Shown: piece by piece, positions 22,134-34,662 of the stretch
Numbering within the stretch: position 1 is the first letter of the stretch
How the letters are laid out: every line of letters starts with the position of its first letter
Origin: Cryptomeria japonica
Lineage: Eukaryota; Streptophyta; Pinopsida; Cupressales; Cupressaceae
Assembly (NCBI RefSeq): GCF_030272615.1
Contig: NC_081412.1
Location: forward strand, 669,128,852-669,192,851
Reading direction: 5' to 3'
DNA: 64,000 bases
Notes under the pieces: model-generated
The model's input: the letters and a program-made list of their open reading frames with translations, nothing else
The model's database searches: none
What the model was told of the DNA's origin: nothing
Position numbers and translations under genes: made by a program

Positions 22134-23552
22134 TGTTGACGTATAAAAATGACCATATTCCTAAATGAATATTCAATGTTCATTCATCTATTTAGTTAAA
22201 TCTAATTTAATTAAATCACCCACATTCTTCTATTTAATTAAATAAATTATTCAATTTATTTAGTTAAATTCACTTAGGCCCTTTATATCATTTAATTGAG
22301 TTAATCATTTTATTTGATTAAATCCCTTCTCTCTACTTTTAATTAAATCTACATTTAATTAAATAGTTCACCCCAATTAAATAAATCTTATTTATTTAAA
22401 TCCTTAACTTGCATCCAAATTGAAATAAAGCAATTTATTTTAATTAAATCCTATTATCCCTCACCCACTTGCATTTTCCTACATCTCCCACTTGCCTCTC
22501 TAAACCTCCTTCTAGATTCTTCTAATCACTTCTAATTTAGCCTAACCCATCTTCTAAATATTGTCACATCCCTAAGCAAAGGGAAGTCACTTCTCAAACC
22601 CTCAAAGTCTTTGAAACCATTAAAGGCTTTATGTCTTCAACAAGATAACCTTGAAAGTCTTCCAAACCATTAATGGTTAACTCAACCATCTTGCATGATT
22701 AGAGACTTTCTCTCTAAACTCAACCCTCATCTAATCCAGGGGTCTCATCAAGTATTCATTGCTTTGACCATGGTTATCCCTTTAACCTTTGCACAAGAGT
22801 TTACCCTTTGGATAAAAGCTTTATCCATTGGATAACCCTAACCTAGCCTTAACCCTTATCTCCTAAGGTAACCATGAGGTCTTCTCAAGAATTTAATGCT
22901 TCTTACATCTCCTCTCAAGTAGTCTTATGTTGAAAATTGTCAACATTTCATTGGTGAAAATTGTAAACATGGATTGATAACTTTCAATCTTGACCCTTGA
23001 TTAACTCCTTTGATCTTGACCATCCATTGCCTTATTTTCACTATAAATAGAGCTCTCTTTCCTCCATTTTAGATCCATGCAAGCTTTTAGTATCTCATTT
23101 ATGCTCAAATTTATCAATACATCTAGCTTCTCTTTGTAATAGGAATTAATCTAATAAGCATTTTAGACTATTTCCTTTATCATTAGCCTAAATCATTAAC
23201 TAGTATATCATGTTAGGATAGTATTGCTACTAATCTTGTCATCTTATAATCTAGTTTACTTCATTTGTAAAGTCATGCATAGATAGGATGCATTTCATAT
23301 TTAAATCAATCAAAAGCATCCCTTGTTCTTGCATTCAACATCCCTAAGCCATTTTTCTCAGTGATCTGAGAGCAAAGGCTTTCTCTTGAGAGACCTTGTG
23401 AGATAGAGAACCATGGAACCAACCTTGGGAAGTTGAGTCATTCTTCATGACTCCATAACTTGCACCAAGAAGTCCTGTGGGTGTGTGAATAAGCCTCTTT
23501 GAGACCACATTTTCACATTTTGAGTTTCATTGACCTACTTTTCCCGCACACA
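22134..23552 (+). repeat. E3 LTR (1,419 bp), flanked by PPT on the left and PBS on the right
   Basis: Starts TGTTGACGTATAA and ends CCGCACACA. The U3 has TTAATTAAATAAATT-type palindromic blocks (22190-22400). A good TATA box, CTATAAATAG, is at 23041-23050, so transcription should start near 23075. It is the 3' LTR for the PMD-bearing half to its left and the 5' LTR for the leader to its right. This is a junction between two copies of one family. Confidence 0.8.
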
Positions 23553-23556
23553 TTTC

Positions 23557-23582
23557 TGGCACCCACCATGGGGCTCGAACCC
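23557..23582 (+). other. Primer-binding site, tRNA-Lys type
   Basis: The site reads TGGCACCCACCATGGGGCTC and continues GAACCC. It is complementary to the 3' end and T-arm of plant cytosolic tRNA-Lys with two mismatches over 26 bases (compared from memory). It starts four bases after the LTR end. Confidence 0.75.
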
Positions 23583-25593
23583 ACTAATGAAATCGGTTTT
23601 TAAAAATAATCACTTTTGCAGTTACGCAGGAAACAGGAATCAGCACGTAGGGAACATTCCTTAGCGCATATGGTTAATCTTCCAGCACATCTGGGTCATT
23701 GTTTAGTGCATGGGATTCATTCCCCAGCACGTACAGACCATATCTTAGAGCATCATCTTTCTAACATTTTCCTGTAGGTCTCGACACGGAAGAATAACAG
23801 GGCAGCGCATTCAGAAAACAATTCAGTGCATCAGGTCTGTCCGATAGCGCATCTCGGTTATCTTGTAGCACGTACAGTTTGTTCTATAGCACATCACAGA
23901 CAAAGGCAAAATTAAAAAAATTGTAACCGAATTTGAAACTAGACTTGTTAAAGTCCACAAAATCCACAGATTTTTCTAACTGTTTTACTTGATATTTTGT
24001 AGATTTTTGACAGTTTATTGCAGATGGGAGCTTAGTTTTATTTCTAGAATCCTAAAAAGTTTAAATTTTTACTAACTTATTTAAGTTAGTTAGAATTTAT
24101 ATTTTTTTATAAATTCTTGTTGGATACAATTGAACTCACTTTGTTTGGGCTTTAAAAAGAACCACAAAAAGCAATTTTTCAAGTTTTGCAATCAAAAGGG
24201 CTTAAAAAGAACTTCACCATCCTTTGGTGCATAAAAGGATCCATTTTTAGTTTTTGAAAAGTAAAGAATCACACATGTCCAAAAGTCATTTACAACTAAA
24301 AACGGAAGATCTTCCCCTTTCAATCAATTTCTTTTGTTGACCAAACATCAAATTTACTTTGTTAACCAGGTTCCTTTTCAATAGATCAAAAAATCATTGC
24401 CTTAAAAGGATAAAATAAACACCATGTTTTCATGGAGCAACATCTCCATATAGATTTAGCAAATCATTGCCTTGAAAGATAAAAAGAACCTTGTTTGCCT
24501 TGTCTCGAAAGTGGAAGGAATATGCTCTCCCCTTAACTAGGTGATCAAAAAGCCAGACCACTCTTACACTTTTAGTCACATTGCATTAAATCCTTTAGCA
24601 AGCCTGCCTTCCCGAGGGGTTGAAAAAATACTAAAGCCATTTTTGGCCGGTGTGAAGGGAACAACCTAAGTGGGAAATGGATTTGAAGACAAGTGTTCCA
24701 ACCCATTGTAATCAAAAGTGGAAAGTGACGAAATTCCTTTTCAACGGTTGCATGCAATGATTATCCTTCCCCTAGTATCCTTGAGATACATAAAGCCTTT
24801 GTTCTAAAGGTTGGGAAGCCTCCTGAGCGAGTTTATCACTGATGGCCGAATGAGAAGTCTGATTACAAACCTTAGCATAGAAACTTTGAGCCGAGTCAGT
24901 ATCCAGACATTTGTAATATCATAGTGCAAGGGTGGGGAAGAAGATCACTCACCATATATCTCCCAAGATAACTACTCAATTGTGAAGCAATTCACTTTGG
25001 GTTAATTTCTGGAATAAGGCAAAAAAATGGGCGCCCCCTAAGGGGTGACACGGTTGTTTGAGCTGACGGAGTATCAAGACTAGTGGCTATGATATTGCTT
25101 ATGACCCTTGAATAAAGAGTCTGACTGAAGTGCACGTTGTATCTAAACCTGTCAAAACATTGAGGATTTAAACACATCCTTGCATAACATACACTTATTG
25201 TTTAGATTAATCAAAATGGTTGTCTCTTTGGTGTTGTGTCTTCATTTGTTACTTCAAAAAATCATCTATCATCACTAAAAACTCAAAACAAAATTCCAAA
25301 AATCATAGGAAAATAACCAAGTCAAAATATCAGGGCAGTTTAGTGCGTAAAAGCAACCTCTTAGCGTGTAGAAACCATCTTTTAGCGCGTTCAACCTTCA
25401 CCTTAGTGCATTAAGTGTAAACGTTAGCACTTCATCAGAATCCAAAACTAGTAGTTTCAAGTAGCGCATTTTGAAAACAGTTTAGCGCTTTGAAGCATCA
25501 GTTTAGCGTGTGGAAACCAAACCTTAGCGCATAGGGTTGAACAGTTAGCGCGTTGGCAGTCCATATTAGCGCATAACATTTTGAACAGTTAGG
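23583..25593 (+). other. E3 5' leader with reiterated TAGCGCRT motif, truncated by E4
   Basis: Non-coding. TTAGCGCATA / CAGCACGTA words occur about 8 times in 23640-23890 and about 10 times in 25330-25580. The middle (24000-25200) is unique sequence with no convincing ORF. It ends where the E4 LTR starts. The expected gag-pol of this copy is not found further right. Confidence 0.65.
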
Positions 25594-28500
25594 TGTGAAG
25601 TTTTGAGTCAATTTGTATTGAAGATAAAAAAAAAAAATTTAAAGTTGCTAAAGTTGCTTGTCAACTTTTACAACTTCCTATTGTATATTTGAGTTGCAAT
25701 AGTGGTGCAGGAGCACCTAGTTGAGTAAAAACTCCCATTTTTTAGTATTTAATGCTTTAATGTTTGTAGTGTCTTGTGCTAGGTTTATTATGTTGTTTTA
25801 GGTTGTTGTGTCATGTTTAGTAGTTTTGATCTCATTTTGGGCTCAAGAGATCAAGTTTTGCCTTTTAGGCTTTGAGTTGACAATTTTTAGCAAAAATGTG
25901 CAAAATTGCCAAAAATGTCTTCTAATGCCTTAAAAAGAATTGAAACATGTTTTTTGAGTGTTTTTAAGCATGTCTAAGTTGTTTAGACAAGTTGATAGGG
26001 TTAGATTGTCAAAAATGCCTTTTGGAGCAAGAAATGTTGTCATTTGGCTTGAAAAGTTGTCAAAATTGTCATTTTCTTGCAAAATGAAGTTATGGAAGCC
26101 TCATGTCCATATTAGGGCTTGAAAACCAATTGGAGAAACTATATAAGGCCTCCCTTTTTCATGGAAAGGGTTTGCGATTGTATGAGCAAGAGCTTTTTAA
26201 TGAAATCATGAAATTTTGGCTTTTATGACTAGTTTTTCCTTCTTTTGTGAAACAGTCCGTACTGTAGCTCCATAGTCCATACTATACCTTTGGGAGGTGT
26301 GCATAATAGTTTTATAATGCTCTCTAGTTGATTTTTGTATTGGTTTCTCTTGTAAATTGGATTGTACAAAATTATTTGCAAACTATGTGCTCGTTGTCCT
26401 GTCAAGGGTTTGAAGCTCTAAAATGTCACCACTTGACTAATCCAGGTCTGGGATCCCACATAATGGATTTAGTCAAGTTGGAATTCATTTATGTACTTTA
26501 CATATGCTCTATTTTGTGCCAAAAGTGTGTTTGGAAGAAGGACTTGAGTGAATACTAGACAAGTATTGGTTATTTAGCTAGTGGCATGAACAAACACTCA
26601 AGATTTGCACCCAAAAGTAATTTGGAGTGAACAAATGAATGAGGTAGAGGTCTGGTCATGTAAAAAAGGATGTTTAGCATCATCTTGATGTATTATAGTA
26701 GCTTTCTCCATTTAAGCATTCTCATTTTGTAAACAAAATAGCGAGTTCACTGTTTTTGTGTATTTGTTTGGTAAAATGCTCATGAAATGCTTCAAAAGCA
26801 TAATCCAAGCCTTGGAACTAAGAAGGTTGTGTAATAGGAGATTTCATAAGTTTTTTTCAGACCTCATTGAGGTACATTTCCCATTCAAACTCTTCATTAT
26901 GTAGGTCAAAAAGTGTAACAGTTGTTGATTGGTAAAAGGGCAGCAAATAGACAGTGACAGTGGCAATTTTACTGTTTTCTCACTTGTTTGCCAAGTGTTT
27001 GGCATTTTGCTTGTAGGGCAGCAATAGGGGGAAGGTTCTATTTGATGTGGTAGAAGTCATAAGCCATTTTAGAGGCTTGAAGAGTGGAGTTGGAGAGATT
27101 TTCCAACATTTTTTGCTCTAAACCCTACCAAACCCTCCAAATATGCCTAAAATGGTGGATAGTCCTTTTGTAGCTCTAACAGTGGACCAAAACATGAAAA
27201 TCCTTTAGTACTTACCTCTAAAACACCTTCCAAAATAATTTTATTTAATGAGAAGCCCATCGTTGGGTAGGATGAGTAAAAAGGTGATAATTACCCCTCC
27301 ACGGGCTAGTAGCTTTTGACTGCATAACACACAAATTTCATGAACCCGATTGCAAGGAGGACTTGGGGACCTTTGGAACTTTGTGAGAACAACCTATAAC
27401 ATTGAAACTAATGGCATGTAGGTCCTTGGACAATGTGTAGACCTTTTGAGGTTTTGACCCTTGGTTGGTGAAGTTGAGTAGGCCAAAGCTATGGGCCTAA
27501 AACCAAATTGTGAGCATCAAAACTTGAATAAAACCTTGCTGCCCCTACATTTCCATGTAAAAGACTCCTAAAGCACTCTAAAATAGAAGGTTGAATGCCA
27601 AAGGACAGAGATTGAGGGTGTGTGGATGGGTGGAGTGAGAAATTTGAGTAGCTTTGAGCATTGGTGTGAGCCATCACCAAAAGGGGAGTTTGTTAGGAAA
27701 GTGATGCATGAAGTGCTTGGCACTAAAACCATAAGAATGATTTTGTAAACACATATAGTAGACTCAAACAAGTTTTTGGGTAACAAATTGAACCTCTTCA
27801 GCAAATTGGCCTTTTTGAGCACTTTCCTTGCAATCTCCCTATCAAATAGTTACCCATTCAAAAATCAGTTAGGAAAAGTTAGGAAAGGTTTCAGTGGGTA
27901 TAAATAGCCTCCCCCAAGTTGAGGCAAGGTTGATTTGTAATTTTGGAAGAAGTTTCAATAAAAATTGTCTCTATTTTCTTGCAATTTTTCGCTAATTAGC
28001 TGCTCTTGGGCTTGGTGCAAATGGACAGTAGATCATATGGTCTAAAGGATGACATGGTTGGATAGAGGGGTGAAATACCTTTAATTTGGTATCTATTTTG
28101 TGTAAATCCATTTAGTTTTGAGTGATATATTGAATTTTTACTAAAAACAAATTGAAACCCTCACTATCTAGGGTTTGGACACTAAAATGCATGTAACTTC
28201 ACATTCAACTGTTGGAAAAATATAATTCTTGGTGGAATGTTAGTGTTAGGAGTCCTCTTGAATATTAAATTGGTTTCAAGTCAAATGGAGGTGTTTGGAA
28301 TGAGACATGGCAAGAACTAGGTATGTCATCTCTATGTGACAAACCTAGAAATTGAGATTATGAGTGCAAATTGGAGTGTTAGGTAAAATTTATGGGGTTT
28401 GAGCACTCTAAACCTGTGAAATATTTGGTTTGGCATAGAAATTTTTTTTTTTGGACCACTAGTTGTGAAGTGGTGTGACTTTTGAGGATGTATGCTTTGT

Positions 28501-28974
28501 AAAATAGGACTATTTGAGCCCCTAAAACAGTGATAGTTTTAGTTTTGAGCATTTTGTTTTGAAGGAACGTAGGGTAGGATTCACATATGTTGTCATAAAT
28601 CTTAGTAGGTTTATAAGAAGATTCTCCTTGTGGTTTTGTGATCAGTGGTTTGTAAGTTATTTCCCCAAGGCCCCCTGAGTAGGCTAGTAGGATGTTTGTA
28701 CTCTTCCAAAGCAAACCATAGAAAGGAAGCATGTTGGGGTTGTACCATTTCTCATGAAGGATTTTATTGATGTCTTTGATCACTTTTTAATTCTTCCCCA
28801 AGGGTTCCTCATCATTTTTTGGAGGTGTGTCAATTTTGTAAAAACTGGGTTAAGGGTTGAGATGCCTAGTGAATGGCTCATTGTTTTGAACCAAGAGATA
28901 TGCCTTGATATCTTGCAATTTGATTTTGTTTTTCAATTTGCAACTTTAAAACCACCCTTATGACCTCTACATCA
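25594..28974 (+). repeat. E4 5' LTR (with nested insertion)
   Basis: Starts TGTGAAGTTTTGAG and ends CTCTACATCA. It has GGGTATAAATAGCC near 27896 as the TATA box. Positions 25703-27849 are a nested solo LTR plus one target-duplication copy. Confidence 0.85.
25703..27844 (+). mobile_element. Solo LTR (2,142 bp) nested in the E4 5' LTR
   Basis: Begins TGGTGCAGGAGC and ends CCCTATCA. It is flanked by AATAG at 25698-25702 and 27845-27849. A TATA box, CTATATAAGGCC, lies near 26141. No gag-pol coding is seen, and I found no internal direct repeat, so a solo LTR of a long-LTR family fits best. The corresponding position in the E4 3' LTR is empty, which proves a post-E4 insertion. Confidence 0.8.
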
Positions 28975-28977
28975 TAG

Positions 28978-28990
28978 TGGTATCAGATCT
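28978..28990 (+). other. Primer-binding site of E4, initiator tRNA-Met type
   Basis: TGGTATCAGATCT begins three bases after the LTR end. TGGTATCAGAGC is the standard plant initiator tRNA-Met site, so there is one mismatch. Confidence 0.8.
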
Positions 28991-29059
28991 AATGAGTACA
29001 TATTTTGTGGTAGATCGGTTAAAGATTTCTTAAGAAAGGTTAAAGGTTGTGGGGTCAGG

Positions 29060-30126
29060 ATGCTTCTAAAGAATGTTGGTATTGATATAGAGTTGCAGGG
29101 GTTGACAGAGAGGAATACTATCTTGCAAGAGTCTTACAATGTTGTGTTGGCAAGGCTTGAAGCCTTGGAGTCAAATCAGAGAAGAAATGTTGACATGGAA
29201 GATATGAGTGATGAGGAGGAAGAAGAAGAGTTCCAAGAGGCTGAAGATGAAGAGCAGTTAAATCTTGCAGAACAAAGGACAATCAGACTTCTCAAGGTAG
29301 TTAAAGGTGACCAATATAAGGTAAGGGTTGATTTACCTATGTATGGTGGGAATCTGAAAGAGGATGAACTACTGGATTGGAATGCAGCCATGGATACCTA
29401 CTTTGAAAGTGAAGATGTACTTCATGATCAAAAGGTCTCAAGGTGGTAAAGACCAAACTAAAGGGACATGCACTTCTATGGTGGAACTATGAACAATCTG
29501 AGAGGGGGAAAAAGGGAAAGACCAATATAACATCTTGGGACAAGATGATTGCAAAACTAAAAGGTAAATTTCTTCCTAAGAATTATTAAGTTCAATTTTT
29601 TAAGAAATTGCAAATTTTAAGGCAAAAGGATTTAGATGTGAAGACATATACTGATGAGTTTTATAAGTTAAGCATAAGGGCAAGTAGAGAAGAAGTTGAG
29701 GTTAAGAAAGTGGATAGATATCTTGGTGGTCTTAGATTTAACATAAAAGATGAATTGGTTGTTGCTAACCCAAGGATTGTAGAAGAATGTTTTCAATTGG
29801 CTATTAGGGTGGAGGAGAAGATAAAGAGAAGGAAAGACAAGTCTAGTAGAGGAAGGGGCAGAAGTACAAGAGGAAGGAGATCCTTTTCTACAAGTAGCCA
29901 TATGAGGACCAAGAAGAAGCAAGAAAGGATAAGGAACAAAGTGCTAATGGAAGAGGTGGCTTTAGGGGTTCAAGAGACAAGTTTGGAGGAGGTAGAAACT
30001 CAAATACCTTTTCCGGTAGCTGCCACAATTACCGAGATTTTGGACACCCAACATTCAAGTTCCTTGAAAGGCAAGGATCTACATCAAGTGATGGTGATAG
30101 AAGAAATGAAAGAAGGGCTCAGGTAG
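29060..30126 (+). pseudogene. E4 gag (broken)
   Basis: 29060-29449 opens with ERNTILQESYNVVLARLEAL, an acidic EEEEEEFQEAEDEE run, and then the gag core motif DLPMYGGNLKEDELLDW. 29608-30126 continues with DVKTYTDEFYKLSIRA and an arginine-rich tail (GRGRSTRGRR). Between them TAA and frame changes interrupt it. The zinc-knuckle region near 30025-30070 is decayed, keeping only part of the Cys/His pattern. It would package element RNA in cytoplasmic particles. Confidence 0.8.
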
Positions 30127-31085
30127 TACAAGGAGATGGAGAAGAAAGTGTAGCCTCTCCCAGTCCTATTAATATTTTCTCAAAAGTTGGAGAAGCTTTG
30201 ATTGTGAGAAGAAATTTGTTGTAGACACCTAAAGAGAAAGGCATAAGTCAAAGGAGGAGCTTATTCAAGACTACATGCAAATGTAGAGGTAAAGTATGAA
30301 AATTTGTCATTGATTTAGGTTCACAAGATAACATGGTATCTAGGGAGATGGTAGATAAGTTGAATCCAGATAAGGTACCTCATGAAGAACCAAATAGAGT
30401 CTCTTGGTTAAATGATAATCAAACTCTTATAGTGGATGAACAAGCATATGCGGAGTTTCAGATTGGTGAGTACAAAGATATGGTCCTGTGTGATCTTTTA
30501 CCAATGGATTGTTGTCATTTGCTATTGGGAAGATCATGGCAATTTGATATATAGTCAATGTATGATTATAGAGAGAAAGCCTTCCTTATCAAGAAGGATG
30601 GAAAGGAATTTAGAATCACTTATTTGTAAGAGAATGAGAATGGAAAGGGTAAAACTAAGATTGTCATGTTTGGCAAGAGAGAGACCATAGGGTGTGAAGA
30701 AGTTGTAGCCATTCCAAGGCTTGGAAACACTAATATAGTAGGGTTGATTGATGGTGTTTTGGTTTGGATAGTGATGTGTCCATTTGTGGAGGATAAAATC
30801 AATAAAAAAATTGAATTTGCAGGTATAGAGGGTCTGATCCAAGGTGGGAGGATTGAAGATGGCAAGGAGTAGTTGCAAGTACCAAAGGGCAGATTGGAAG
30901 GTGAAACAAAGATGGCAAAGGAATTTCATCCCATTACATATGATATGTGTTTTTATGCAAGTTTGTATCCTTTTTTTGTAGGTGTAAAAGGATTCCAATG
31001 GCATCTTGGAGCATGGTGGTACTCATGGGACATGATTTCTTCTTTAGGGGGGTTGTATGGTGCAGGAGAACCTTGGTCATATTGA
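30127..31085 (+). pseudogene. E4 protease region and tail (broken)
   Basis: Retroviral-type aspartic protease. KFVIDLGSQDNMVS carries the active site in the form DLG (normally DSG/DTG), and LPMDCCHLLLGRSWQFD is the usual C-terminal strand. A TAG at 30553 is followed by REKAFLIKKDGKEF, the linker that normally leads into RT. RT itself is missing, and the next 800 bp hold only fragments. The gap from linker straight to the 3' LTR suggests an internal deletion or ancient loss. Confidence 0.7.
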
Positions 31086-31349
31086 TGCCTTATAAAGACT
31101 TTTTGTCATGATTTCTTGTTTGGTGTGGTTTAAAGTTGTAATAAGGTCCTAACGACCATTTTTTGTCATTTCAATCCATTTGTAATAACTTCAAATCAAT
31201 TTGTAAGGCCTTTGATGCCATTTGAGTCATATAGTCCCACAAGGTCTTGATTGGTCAACATTGGTCAAACCACTCCAAGTGTGTTAAAAATGAGTGGAAA
31301 TGATTTAATTGGTGTCATGTGGTATATTTTGACATTTTTTAGGGGTAGG

Positions 31350-32581
31350 TGTGAATTTTTGAGTCAATTTGTATTGAAGAGCAAAATTTTTTGTAAAAAT
31401 TGCTAAAGTTGCTTGTCAACTTTTTCAACAACCTAATGCATATTTGAGTTCCAATAGTTATCCATTCAAAAATAAGTTGGGAAAAGTTGGAAAAAGTATA
31501 AGTGTCTATAAATATCCTCCCCAAAGTCAAGGAAAGGTTTATTTTTAAGTTTGGAAGAAGTTTTGAAATAAAAACTATCTCTATTTTCCTGTAGTTTTCT
31601 ACTAGTTTGCTACTCTCGGGCTTGGTGTGTATGAACAATACATCGTATAGTTTGAAGGATGAGATGGTTGGATATAGGGGTGAAATAAATTTAATTTGGT
31701 AGTGGTTTTGTGTAAATCCATTAATTTTTGAACACAAGATATTGAATTTTTACTAAAAACAGTCTGAAACCCTCACTATCTAGGGTTTGGACACTAAAAT
31801 GCATGTAACTTCACATTCTATTGTTGGAAAAATCTAATTCTTGGTGGAATGTTAGTGTTAGGAGTTCTCTTTAATATTAAATTCATTTCAGGTCAAATGG
31901 AGGTGTTTGGAATGAGATATGGCAAGCCCTAGGTTTGTCATCTCTATGCAACAAACCTAGAAATTATGATTTTGAGTGCAAATTGGAGTCTCGGGTCAAA
32001 TTAAAGGGATTTTAGGACTGGAAACCTATGAAATACTTGTTTTATAATAGAAAAACACATGTTTGGACCACTATTTGTGAAGTGGTGTGACTTTTAAGGG
32101 TGGATGCTTTGAAAAATATGCCTATTTGAGCTCTTAAATAGTAACAATTTCAGTTTTGAGCATTTTGTTTTAAAGGAACCTAGGGTAAGGTTCACATATG
32201 TTGTCATAAATATCAGTAGGTGTATAAGAAGATTCCCCTTATGGTTTTGTGATTAGTTGTTTGTAAGTTATTTCCCCTAGGCCCCCTGAGTAGGCTAGTA
32301 GGATGTATGTACCCTTTGAAAGCAAACCATAGAAGGAAGCATGTTGGGGTTGTACCACTGCTCATGGAGTATTTTATTGGTGTCTCCAATCACTTTTTAA
32401 GCCTACTCCAAGGGTTCATCAAAATTTTGTGGAGTGTCAATTTTGTACAAATTTGGTTAAGGGTTGAGATACCTAGTGAATGGCTCATTGACTTGAACCA
32501 AGAGATATGCCTTGATATCTCGCAATCTGATTTTGTTTGTTGATTTGTGACTTTCCAACCACCCTTATGGCCTTTGCATCA
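31350..32581 (+). repeat. E4 3' LTR (1,232 bp)
   Basis: Preceded by TTTTTTAGGGGTAGG (polypurine-like, 31335-31349). Starts TGTGAATTTTTGAG and ends CCTTTGCATCA. TATA box CTATAAATATCC near 31507. Alignable with the 5' LTR along its full length once the nested solo LTR is removed. Confidence 0.85.
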
Positions 32582-33049
32582 CTCTCTACCTATCTATATA
32601 GTACTTCATATATTTTTACTAGAGCATATTTAATGAGAAGTATGCTGATCTTTTGCATTTTTAATATTTATTTAGAAAAATATTATATAAGTTAAATATT
32701 ATTGAGAAAAAATGTGTCATTTATTTTTTTGGTTTCTTATGTGTAAGTAATAAAAATATATGCTTAATTTTTTTAATTTTTAAATTTATATAATTTATAA
32801 ATAGAAAGTTGTGTTTTTTATTTTATTTTATTTAAATCAGTTTGTATTTAGAGTTTGTTAGCCAAATTTTATTATAGCCTATTTAAAACTAACATGATAT
32901 ATACATATAAATCATTTGATATCTTATATTAGACCACTTAATGTCTTCTTCATTACAAATTCAAATTATATGTTCTAAACTTTAAATCTAGTGACTATAA
33001 ACCTAACTTTATAGGCATTTTATGGGTCATTTATTCCTCTCTATCCATT
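32582..33049. other. AT-rich spacer
   Basis: No gene or element end recognised. The sequence is AT-rich, with TTTATTTTA runs. Confidence 0.5.
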
Positions 33050-33600
<551 letters not shown>

Positions 33601-33659
33601 CTCCCATCTTGTATGCAAAAAGTACACCAATTTTTTTTATTTTTTTATGATTGACCTTC

Positions 33660-33987
33660 TACACCTTTTTGACGTACCCATTGCGCATTAAGGTGCAATT
33701 TCTAGTTTATTTTTTATTACTACCAACTACACCTTTTTTTATGCACAACCAATCTCACTTTTTTGGTGAACACTTAAATAATGATCTACATATATTTTAA
33801 TTAATAAAATTTTCTTCAACCAAAAAAGAGTGAAAAATATCTGACAAGCTAGCCATTTCTCCATCACTTATCCCCAATAACCATCTAATTATATGCTTCA
33901 AATGCTTTCCTTGATTCTCTTGTGGTTTCCTACTAAGAACTTCTCGACTACAAATAATGATTATGAATCAATTATTTGTATTATTTA
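33660..33987. other. Unannotated AT-rich stretch
   Basis: Nothing recognisable. A few (A)n/(T)n runs and no ORF. Confidence 0.4.
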
Positions 33988-34621
33988 GTGGTACTTGTAA
34001 TTAGGTTAGTACTATTGCAATCTATTTTTTTAGACAAATTTTTAGATTGCTTTTTATTAAAACAATTATTGTCTCATTACTAATCTTTCACGAAAAAAAT
34101 CTTTTTTTTTATTTTTAAAATTAATTATTAAAAAAATATGAAAATGATCTCTTTCATCAATTCTGTCTTAAAAATATTATTATTTTTGTTTTAATAGGTT
34201 ATCTACTTTAACTCTTTTTATCTACTTTAACTCTTTTTCAATAATTTTAATAATAGCAATTATCATATAAGTTAACTAAATATTATACTATAAAGTTATT
34301 ATTATTAATTATAATTATAAAACTAAGTGCATCAATATTAAGTTGTAGTTAGGCTAGTAATATTGCAATCAATTTTTTTGAGCAAAGTTTTTGGTTGCTT
34401 TTTATCAAAAAAATTGTTGTTTCAATACAGGCCTTTCACAAAAATAATTTTTTATATATTTTACTTTCACAAGTTGTAAAAAATTAAATTTTTTTAAAAA
34501 TATCAAAATAATCTATTTTGTCAATTCTATTATAAAATTTATATTATTTTTTGTTTTAATAGTTTATCTATTTAACTTTTATTTCAATAATTTTAATAAT
34601 AGAAATTATCATATAAGTTTA
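33988..34621. repeat. About 354-bp AT-rich satellite, nearly two copies
   Basis: Unit 1 starts TTGTAATTAGGTTAGTACTA at 33988 and unit 2 starts TTGTAGTTAGGCTAGTAATA at 34342. Both contain TTTTAATAATAGMAATTATC followed by ATATAAGTT. Unit 2 is cut at about 34621, where element F begins. A core of about 100 bp (TATCATATAAGTT...ATTATAATTATAAA) recurs in the tandem duplication at 45129-45823. Confidence 0.75.
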
Positions 34622-34662
34622 TAAAAATGGCTATGAAGTTTCAAACTCCTCTACAAGGGACG

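Larger units (their letters stand above)
25594..32581 (+). mobile_element. E4: gag-protease-only Ty3/gypsy LTR element
   Basis: Direct LTRs at 25594-28974 and 31350-32581 flank a 2.37 kb internal region with an initiator-Met-type PBS, a gag and a protease but no RT, RNase H or integrase. The 5' LTR is enlarged by a nested solo LTR. After removing it, the two LTRs are 1,234 and 1,232 bp, which supports the borders. No matching target duplication is seen (TTAGG on the left, CTCTC on the right), so the element may be a recombinant. It resembles non-autonomous elements that keep only gag (the TR-GAG type). Confidence 0.82.

Noticed and set aside
28379-28783. Minus-strand ORF of 134 codons in the E4 LTR
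   Set aside because: The same region in the 3' LTR does not keep the frame open; LTR sequence is non-coding here.
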